60,149 nucleotides of DNA from Syntrophobacterales bacterium (GTDB lineage: Bacteria; Desulfobacterota; Syntrophorhabdia; Syntrophorhabdales; Syntrophorhabdaceae). Position 1 is the first letter of the stretch. Every line of letters starts with the position of its first letter. The position numbers and the translations under genes are program-made. This document shows, piece after piece, positions 54,964 through 60,149 of the stretch. The notes beneath the pieces are model-generated. The model saw only the letters and a program-made list of their open reading frames with translations, was not told the DNA's origin and made no database searches. The stretch spans positions 1 to 60,149 of the forward strand of contig JAISPL010000040.1 in assembly GCA_031274925.1 (NCBI GenBank), read 5' to 3'.

Positions 54964-55460
54964 GAGACAGTAGCGCTCCCGTCGACTATGATCGACGAAC
55001 CTTCAAGATCTATTTTCAAGACAACTTCTTCAATGAGGGGTATGAACAGTTCTTCATCGCCGACCGACACGGTCAGCAGGTCATTTGCTTTCGTATGAAC
55101 TATAGACTTCACTTTCCCGATCCTGTCGCCCTTCCGGTCTGTTACGTCGAGACCGACTAATTGATAATCATAGTATTCGTGCGATTCTAAACGAGGAAGG
55201 TCCATCTCTCTTACGAACAACTCCTTGTTCACGAGAGGGAAGACTTCCTCAGGGCTTTCCAATCCTTTAAATTTGATGTAGAACAGACCCTTTTGGAACC
55301 TTTTTCCTGTTACCTCAAGTTCCTCGTAAAGGTCATCTTTCCTGTGAAACAGAGAGCTATATCTCAGAAAATTTTCCTTTACCTCGTTGTAATATCTGAA
55401 TCTTATCTCACCCTTTATGCCGTAGGTTCCAAGCGCCCTACCGACAGAAATGTATTCCAT
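54960..55460 (-). CDS. rimM: 16S rRNA processing protein RimM
   Basis: The 166-residue ribosome maturation factor binds S19 and helps assemble the 30S head. The N-terminal RimM domain begins EYISVGRALGTYGIKGEIRF, and the C-terminal PRC-barrel includes YQLVGLDVTDRKGDRIGKV and FIPLIEEVVLKIDLE. Its ATG overlaps the khpA stop by 1 bp. Confidence 0.96.
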   Translation of the reverse strand: MEYISVGRALGTYGIKGEIRFRYYNEVKENFLRYSSLFHRKDDLYEELEVTGKRFQKGLFYIKFKGLESPEEVFPLVNKELFVREMDLPRLESHEYYDYQLVGLDVTDRKGDRIGKVKSIVHTKANDLLTVSVGDEELFIPLIEEVVLKIDLEGSSIIVDGSATVS

Positions 55461-55693
55461 TACTCAATTATTTCCAGTACCGCCCTTTTCTTCACTTTTG
55501 TTGAAGCTGTACTTAAGATGGTTCGCATTGCCCTCGCAGTCCTGCCCTGTTTACCAATCACCTTCCCAAGATCGTCTTTGGAAACATTTAATTCTATCAC
55601 GGATGTTTTCTCGCCTTCAATTTCGGAGACTTTAACTTGATCGGGATTGTCCACCAATGCCTTTGCGATGTATTCGATTAACTCTTTCAACAC
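55460..55693 (-). CDS. khpA: KH-domain RNA-binding protein (KhpA/YlqC)
   Basis: The 77-residue protein is a single KH domain with the GxxG loop in [19 protein letters not shown]. It is small, soluble and typical of the KhpA family located between rpsP and rimM. It binds RNA with broad specificity. Confidence 0.95.
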   Translation of the reverse strand: MLKELIEYIAKALVDNPDQVKVSEIEGEKTSVIELNVSKDDLGKVIGKQGRTARAMRTILSTASTKVKKRAVLEIIE

Positions 55694-55716
55694 GATCCCA
55701 CCTCCATGATGATTTA

Positions 55717-55971
55717 TTATGCTGGCTCTTTGAACATTCCTTCCCTCTGAAATAGATTCTCAACGGTCTTTGTGGGCCTTGCTCCTTTTGTGTACCAAGC
55801 CTTGATCTTTTCTTTATCGAGTGTTATCTGTATTGGATCCTTGAGAGGGTCGTATGTGCCCACGTTTTCGATGAATCTCCCGTCTCTCGGGGACCTGCTG
55901 TCAGCTACTATAATTCTGTAAAATGGTTTCTTCTTTGAACCGTATCTTGCTAACCTGAATTTGACTGCCAA
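55717..55971 (-). CDS. rpsP: 30S ribosomal protein S16
   Basis: The 84-residue protein begins [20 protein letters not shown] and continues [20 protein letters not shown], the S16 signatures. It starts 11 bp after the ffh stop. Family length and spacing are normal. Confidence 0.98.
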   Translation of the reverse strand: MAVKFRLARYGSKKKPFYRIIVADSRSPRDGRFIENVGTYDPLKDPIQITLDKEKIKAWYTKGARPTKTVENLFQREGMFKEPA

Positions 55972-55982
55972 ACTGTCACCTC

Positions 55983-57314
55983 CTATTTTAATAATAACTG
56001 CTTTTGAAGACCTTTCAAACCACCTTTTGTAAATTTTTTCATCATCTTTTTGGTTTCCATGAATTTTTTCATGAGATCGTTCACGTCCTGAACTTTAGTC
56101 CCGCTGCCTTTAGAGATCCTTATTCTTCGGCTTCCGTCGATGATATTGGGATTAAGACGCTCCTTCCGGGTCATGGAATTGATTATGGCCTCAATCTTTT
56201 TCATGTCTTTCTCGGCCGCTCCGAAGTCTATCGCCCCTTTCATTTTGTTGAGGCCCGGGATCATGTTGAGGATTGACTCCATTGATCCGAGTTTCTTCAT
56301 CTGCTTCAACTGATTTTTGAAATCCTCAAGGGTGAATTCATCTTTCCTGATCTTCCTCTCAAGTTCCTTGGCGTTTTTTTCATCAAAAACATCCTGCGCT
56401 TTCTCTACAAGGGAGACCACGTCTCCCATGCCGAGTATTCTGGATGCCATCCTTTCCGGATAAAAAGCTTCCAAAGCGTCGAGTTTTTCACCCATCCCGA
56501 CAAACTTTATCGGCTTGCCTGTCACCGCTTTTATAGAAATGGCGGCGCCACCTCTCGTGTCTCCATCAAGCTTGGTGAGAATAATACCGTCTACCCCCAC
56601 CTTCTCGTTGAAAGTTCCAGCAATGCTAACTGCGTCCTGACCGGTCATTGAATCAAGGACGAGAATGGTTTCTCGAGGGTTCAGGAATTTCTTTTGTTCC
56701 ACTATTTCTCGGACCATTCCGTCATCAATGTGGAGCCGACCGGCGGTATCAACGATCATGGTGTCAAACCCGTTCTTCATAGCATATGCCTTGGACTCCC
56801 TGCAGATGGCGAGAGGGTCTTTGACATCCTTAAGATAAAATGCAGCTACGTTGATCTGGTTGCCCAGTTTGATCAACTGGTCGATAGCTGCAGGTCTGTA
56901 CACATCCGTTGCAACCAGAAGGGGTTTTCTCCCTTTTTTCCTGAGCATGAGGGCAAGTTTTCCTGCTGTGGTCGTCTTTCCTGAACCTTGAAGGCCGAGA
57001 AGGAGAATGGCTACGGGAGGAGACCCTGCCACATCAAGGGGTTTGTTGGTACTGCCCAGAAGTTCGCACAATTCGTCAAAGACAATCTTTACGAATTGCT
57101 GCCCGGGGGTTATGCTTGAGAGTACTTCTTCGCCGAGCACCTTCTCTTTGACTTTGTCGAGAAAATTCTTGGCGACTTTATAATTGACATCCGCCTCAAG
57201 GAGAGCAATCCTCACCTCCCTCAGGGAATCCTTTATGTTTGCCTCTGAAAGTTTCCCGTAGCCTCTGAGTTTTTTAAATGTACTTTCTAATCTTTCCTGT
57301 AATTTCTCAAACAT
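55983..57314 (-). CDS. ffh: signal recognition particle protein Ffh
   Basis: The 443-residue GTPase targets membrane proteins to FtsY and SecYEG. It has an N domain, a G domain (G1 [50 protein letters not shown]) and a Met-rich M domain ([20 protein letters not shown], then [20 protein letters not shown]) that binds 4.5S RNA and signal peptides. It is the first gene of the rpsP-trmD operon. Confidence 0.98.
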   Translation of the reverse strand: MFEKLQERLESTFKKLRGYGKLSEANIKDSLREVRIALLEADVNYKVAKNFLDKVKEKVLGEEVLSSITPGQQFVKIVFDELCELLGSTNKPLDVAGSPPVAILLLGLQGSGKTTTAGKLALMLRKKGRKPLLVATDVYRPAAIDQLIKLGNQINVAAFYLKDVKDPLAICRESKAYAMKNGFDTMIVDTAGRLHIDDGMVREIVEQKKFLNPRETILVLDSMTGQDAVSIAGTFNEKVGVDGIILTKLDGDTRGGAAISIKAVTGKPIKFVGMGEKLDALEAFYPERMASRILGMGDVVSLVEKAQDVFDEKNAKELERKIRKDEFTLEDFKNQLKQMKKLGSMESILNMIPGLNKMKGAIDFGAAEKDMKKIEAIINSMTRKERLNPNIIDGSRRIRISKGSGTKVQDVNDLMKKFMETKKMMKKFTKGGLKGLQKQLLLK

Positions 57315-57748
57315 AGCCTAATAACATAATAGAAAATAGGGTAATAGTCAACTGAAACGGCGCAGGCGCACTTCAGACAAACCGTACCAGTCATATTTCT
57401 GTTTAAACAAGCCTTCCAATAGGAAACTAAGGACATCATTGGAACGAAGCATCTGGGATCCCACGCCTTCCTGTAAGGTGCTGCTTAAAGCACCTGTTTT
57501 TGGTTGTCTTTAGCTCCCGATATATTAGAATAAGGAGAATGAGGCTATTTTACAAAGGCTGCTGGGTGGCGTCAATTAGATTTTATGGCGTGTAGGTCTC
57601 TATTGTATCCGGCAATGGCACGCGTGTAACCAGCAGTCAGACCTTGCTTTGTCTATGTTTATAATATTTTTCAATATCGGGTGCCTTTCCTTTGGCTCCA
57701 TCAAGCCCGTTATAGACCCGCAACCGGACAAGTTCCCAGTGGCGTGGA
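57315..57748. other. gap between argC and ffh
   Basis: About 430 bases containing no accepted gene. It should hold the promoter of the ffh operon. A GC-rich hairpin at 57476-57495 (listed separately) is the only clear structure. The 82-codon frame at 57649-57897 mostly overlaps argC on the other strand and is rejected. Confidence 0.45.
57476..57501 (+). terminator. hairpin with short T-run, possible terminator
   Basis: AGGTGCT and AGCACCT form a perfect 7-bp stem around GCTTAA, followed by G and five T residues on the plus strand. The genes on both sides lie on the minus strand, where no T-run follows, so its use as a terminator is doubtful; it may block antisense transcription or be a chance fold. 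Confidence 0.35.
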
Positions 57749-58771
57749 TCAAGGATATTGAGGTACTCCTGAGAGCCCAGCCTTTTCATCTATGCCGAGG
57801 GCAATATTCATATTTTGGATGGCCTGGCCTGATGCCCCCTTCACGAGATTGTCGATGGCGGAAATCATCACGATCCTCCCGTCATGAAATGCCTTAAGGC
57901 TCATATCGCAGTAATTGGAGTACCGGATAAAACGGGTATCGGGATATGTTCCTTCGGTAAGCACCCTGACGAAAGGCTCTTCGCGGTACGTTTCCTCGTA
58001 GAGCTCTTTTATTGTCTTTGTTGCAGCGGGATTTCTGAGTCTTCCGTAAATTGTTGTCAGGATCCCTCTGTTCATGGGAAGAAGATGAGGAACGAAAGCG
58101 ACTTTCAGATGGGAATACTTATGTACCTCTTTCTGAATCTCCGGCTCATGGCGGTGGACTCCAACACCGTAAGGTTTGAATCCTTCTGACACTTCGCAGA
58201 AGAGGCTTCCCAGTTTTGCTTCCCGCCCAGCTCCGCTTACCCCTGACTTTGAATCAATGAATACGTCGCCGTGAAGCAGATGTTCCCTTAAAAGGGGGTA
58301 AAGGGCAAGAATTGCGGAGGTGGGATAGCACCCCGGATTTCCGATTAGTTGGGTCTTTTTGATTTTTTCCCGATAGAGTTCTGGGAGACCATATACGAGG
58401 TGGGGCACTAGCTCCTGTGCCGTGTGAGGGACATACGCACCTTCATAGATTTCCACATCCTCGAATCTGAAATCAGCGCTCAAATCAATGATCACCGCAC
58501 GACCGTCGAAGATGGATTTTGCCATCTCCATCGATTTTCCATGAGGGAGACAAAGGAAATAGACATCGCATTTCCCTTTATGCAACTCATCTGTCGGCTC
58601 AAGACGCTCTTCAAAAATGCCCTTCAGGAGCGGGAAGACCTCGGAGATCTTCCTGCCCCTGTAAGTATTCGATGTGACAAGTGAAATTTTTACATGAGGA
58701 TGAGAAACAAGCGCCGATATAAGCACGAGTCCCGTATAACCCGTTGCTCCTATTATACCTACGTTCCACAT
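57749..58771 (-). CDS. argC: N-acetyl-gamma-glutamyl-phosphate reductase
   Basis: The 340-residue NADPH-dependent enzyme performs the third step of arginine synthesis. It has the dinucleotide motif GIIGATGYTGLVL, the catalytic Cys in IGNPGCYPTSAILALYPLL and the downstream block DSKSGVSGAGREAKL. It starts 7 bp after the rpsI stop, so it is probably co-transcribed with rplM-rpsI. No other arg gene lies in the window. Confidence 0.97.
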   Translation of the reverse strand: MWNVGIIGATGYTGLVLISALVSHPHVKISLVTSNTYRGRKISEVFPLLKGIFEERLEPTDELHKGKCDVYFLCLPHGKSMEMAKSIFDGRAVIIDLSADFRFEDVEIYEGAYVPHTAQELVPHLVYGLPELYREKIKKTQLIGNPGCYPTSAILALYPLLREHLLHGDVFIDSKSGVSGAGREAKLGSLFCEVSEGFKPYGVGVHRHEPEIQKEVHKYSHLKVAFVPHLLPMNRGILTTIYGRLRNPAATKTIKELYEETYREEPFVRVLTEGTYPDTRFIRYSNYCDMSLKAFHDGRIVMISAIDNLVKGASGQAIQNMNIALGIDEKAGLSGVPQYP

Positions 58772-58778
58772 GAGAGGA

Positions 58779-59171
58779 TTATCTCTTGGAGAACTGGAAG
58801 CTTGCCCTTGCGCCTTTCTTACCGTATTTCTTTCTTTCCTTCGATCTAGGATCCCTCGTGATGAGCCCCTGTTTCTTAAGAGTCACTCTTAAATTGGCGT
58901 TGAATCCCATAAGGGCTTTTGCGATGCCATGACCTAATGCCCATGCCTGAGCAGGTACACCTCCGCCATAAATGTTGGCTACCACGTCAAATTTCGCTAG
59001 GTGGCCAGTGAGGAGGAAAGGCTTGTTGACCATAAGCCGTAATTCTTCGAGGGGAAAGTACTGTTCAATCGTCCTGCCGTTAATGACGAAATTACCTGAG
59101 CCTTGTTTTATCCAGACCCTAGCCACGGCAGTCTTTCTTTTTCCCGTTGCGTAGTATTTTTTATCAGGCAC
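58779..59171 (-). CDS. rpsI: 30S ribosomal protein S9
   Basis: The 130-residue protein starts YYATGKRKTAVARVWIKQGS, contains GGGVPAQAWALGHGIAKAL and ends KKYGKKGARASFQFSKR, the C-terminal tail that reaches the P-site tRNA. It is 13 bp after rplM. The family match is complete. Confidence 0.98.
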   Translation of the reverse strand: MPDKKYYATGKRKTAVARVWIKQGSGNFVINGRTIEQYFPLEELRLMVNKPFLLTGHLAKFDVVANIYGGGVPAQAWALGHGIAKALMGFNANLRVTLKKQGLITRDPRSKERKKYGKKGARASFQFSKR

Positions 59172-59184
59172 CTTATATCTCCTT

Positions 59185-59613
59185 TTACTCTAATACTTTC
59201 GGTTGCTGAGCCTTGTGCGGATGTTCATTTCCTCTATATACTTTCAGTTTGCTGAGAAGTTTCCGCCCCAGGATGTTCTTTGGAAGCATCCCTCTCACGG
59301 CAAGCATGATCACGTCTTCCGGTTTCTTGGCAAGCATGGTCCGTGCGTTCTGGACCCTCAATCCTCCGGGATATCCGCTGTATTTCTCATAGGTCTTCTG
59401 ATCAAGTTTGTGACCCGTAAGTTTTACCTTCTCTGCATTGACAACTACAATAAAATCTCCCATATCGGAGTGGGGAGTATAGGTGGGTTTGTTTTTCCCT
59501 CTTAGTATAGAGGCCACCTTGGCGGCGAGCCGTCCCAGTGTTGCGCCGTCCGCGTTCACTACATACCAGTCCTTTTTTGCGATATCTTCTTCTGTTGGAA
59601 AATATGTCTTCAT
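59185..59613 (-). CDS. rplM: 50S ribosomal protein L13
   Basis: The 142-residue protein shows [40 protein letters not shown] and [20 protein letters not shown], the L13 blocks. It is first in the rplM-rpsI-argC unit on the minus strand, with a likely promoter 30-55 bp upstream. Confidence 0.98.
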   Translation of the reverse strand: MKTYFPTEEDIAKKDWYVVNADGATLGRLAAKVASILRGKNKPTYTPHSDMGDFIVVVNAEKVKLTGHKLDQKTYEKYSGYPGGLRVQNARTMLAKKPEDVIMLAVRGMLPKNILGRKLLSKLKVYRGNEHPHKAQQPKVLE

Positions 59614-59641
59614 TAGTTCACCCTTAAAAAATTTGTCTAAA

Positions 59642-59668
59642 ATAATACATTTTTAGAGGATAAGTCAA
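59642..59668 (-). promoter_or_regulatory. predicted promoter of rplM-rpsI-argC
   Basis: On the minus strand TTGACT (59668-59663) is followed by TATTAT (59647-59642) at 15 bp, or by the weaker TATTTT at 18 bp. The distance to rplM is short, as usual for ribosomal protein operons. Confidence 0.4.
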
Positions 59669-60061
59669 GCATTTTATTGCTTTATGGCAAGCAGTAGGTG
59701 ACGAGAAGGTTGTTTTGGCAAGTCTATATTTGTTTATGGCCAGTTGCACGGGACCGGAGACTCTATGCATACCACAATGAGAGGGTTGGAAGGCAGTAGG
59801 CGTATGGAGAGCCGAGATGGTGAAATTAAGAGATAAAAATGGTACGAAATAATCCGCATATGGACTCTCTTGATCTCACAAATATATATATGCGATGCTT
59901 TCAAAGCGATGGCCTGGAGAGACTGAGGGCCATATCCCAGTATTTGGAAAGGATGCTAAAGAGTTTGTAAAAAAGCTCTTCAAGATGAAAGATTTCATCA
60001 ATGGTTAATAAGGGCGATGACTGGGCTTATAGCGGTATCTGTCCGGAGTTTTGAAAAGTAT
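59669..60061. other. gap before the partial cas1
   Basis: About 390 bases with no accepted gene. A 44-codon frame from 59839 (start MVRNNPHMDSLDL) lacks a family match. Type I-C systems usually have cas4 directly before cas1, but no Cas4 sequence can be read here, so the upstream cas genes are missing, decayed or located elsewhere. No CRISPR repeat is visible. Confidence 0.45.
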
Positions 60062-60149
60062 ATGAAAAAGCACCTCAACACACTTTTTGTTACGACCCAG
60101 GGCGCTTATCTCTCGAAGGAGGGTGAAACCATTGCGGTGCGGATTGAAG
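60062..60149 (+). CDS. cas1: CRISPR-associated endonuclease Cas1, type I-C-like (5' part only)
   Basis: Twenty-nine codons are present before the window ends. They read [20 protein letters not shown] and GETIAVRIE. This matches the start of type I-C Cas1 proteins, which usually begin M+.LLNTLYVT.p.AYL..DGE.v.V+.E. Cas1 is the integrase that, with Cas2, inserts new spacers into CRISPR arrays. The ribosome-binding site is poor (GGAG about 13 bases upstream). Only the N-terminal beta domain is seen, so neither the active site nor completeness can be judged. Confidence 0.72.
   Translation, partial: MKKHLNTLFVTTQGAYLSKEGETIAVRIE

Noticed and set aside
57649-57897. 82-codon frame on the plus strand near argC
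   Set aside because: Its 3' part is antisense to argC and its start lacks a ribosome-binding site.
59614-60149. A CRISPR array next to the partial cas1
   Set aside because: No regularly spaced repeats are visible in this stretch; any array must lie beyond the window.

Overview
The window is a chromosomal segment of a strictly anaerobic, aromatic-degrading bacterium. Gene content (a class II, tungsten-type benzoyl-CoA reductase with its ring-cleavage enzymes, two selenocysteine codons, deltaproteobacterial-style housekeeping operons, no respiratory genes) fits a syntrophic member of the former Deltaproteobacteria, and Syntrophorhabdus-like organisms are my best guess. That assignment is an inference from gene content; no database was searched.

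Layout. (1) 0.2-7.3 kb: signalling genes (NtrC-type regulator, HD-GYP response regulator, GGDEF protein) interleaved with decayed genes: probable remnants of flgK, fliD and fliS, a broken receiver protein and a broken HDOD protein. This suggests lost motility. (2) 7.3-11.3 kb: an SfsA/GIY-YIG fusion, a nitroreductase, rlmB and pyrF. (3) 11.4-13.1 kb: a porin with a strong promoter, a tandemly repeated leader and a terminator, then tRNA-Leu(CAA). (4) 13.6-17.6 kb: an SDR dehydrogenase, 6-hydroxycyclohexenecarbonyl-CoA dehydrogenase, the ring-opening hydrolase (BamA/Oah) and the dienoyl-CoA hydratase, followed by an M24 peptidase and radA. (5) 20.7-27 kb: envelope genes (two glycosyltransferases, an MBOAT plus SGNH acetyltransferase pair, and a second MBOAT fused and truncated by deletion). 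(6) 28.35-39.0 kb: a complete bamBCDEFGHI operon behind a 0.7 kb AT-rich control region, followed by a 60-residue protein and a MobB-like NTPase. (7) 40.0-42.5 kb: a membrane glycosyltransferase and a methyltransferase. (8) 43.0-50.2 kb: rpsB-tsf-pyrH-frr-uppS-cdsA-dxr-rseP-tsaB. (9) 59.6-50.5 kb on the minus strand: rplM-rpsI-argC, then ffh-rpsP-khpA-rimM-trmD-methyltransferase-rplS-rnhB-yraN-larB-larC. (10) The right edge cuts into the first 29 codons of what looks like a type I-C cas1.

How it works together. BamB is the predicted tungsten catalytic subunit that reduces benzoyl-CoA to the 1,5-dienoyl-CoA. BamC-I resemble a ferredoxin, HdrD, HdrA, MvhD/VhuD and NuoE/F/G, so they form a flavin/FeS machine that could drive the reduction by electron bifurcation. 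The dienoyl-CoA then passes through the hydratase (16.8 kb), the dehydrogenase (14.4 kb) and the ring-opening hydrolase (15.6 kb). The most distinctive point is that bamE and bamF each contain an in-frame UGA at a family-conserved cysteine position, each followed at the right distance by a hairpin suited to a bacterial SECIS. Both genes are therefore read as selenoprotein genes rather than split or truncated ones.
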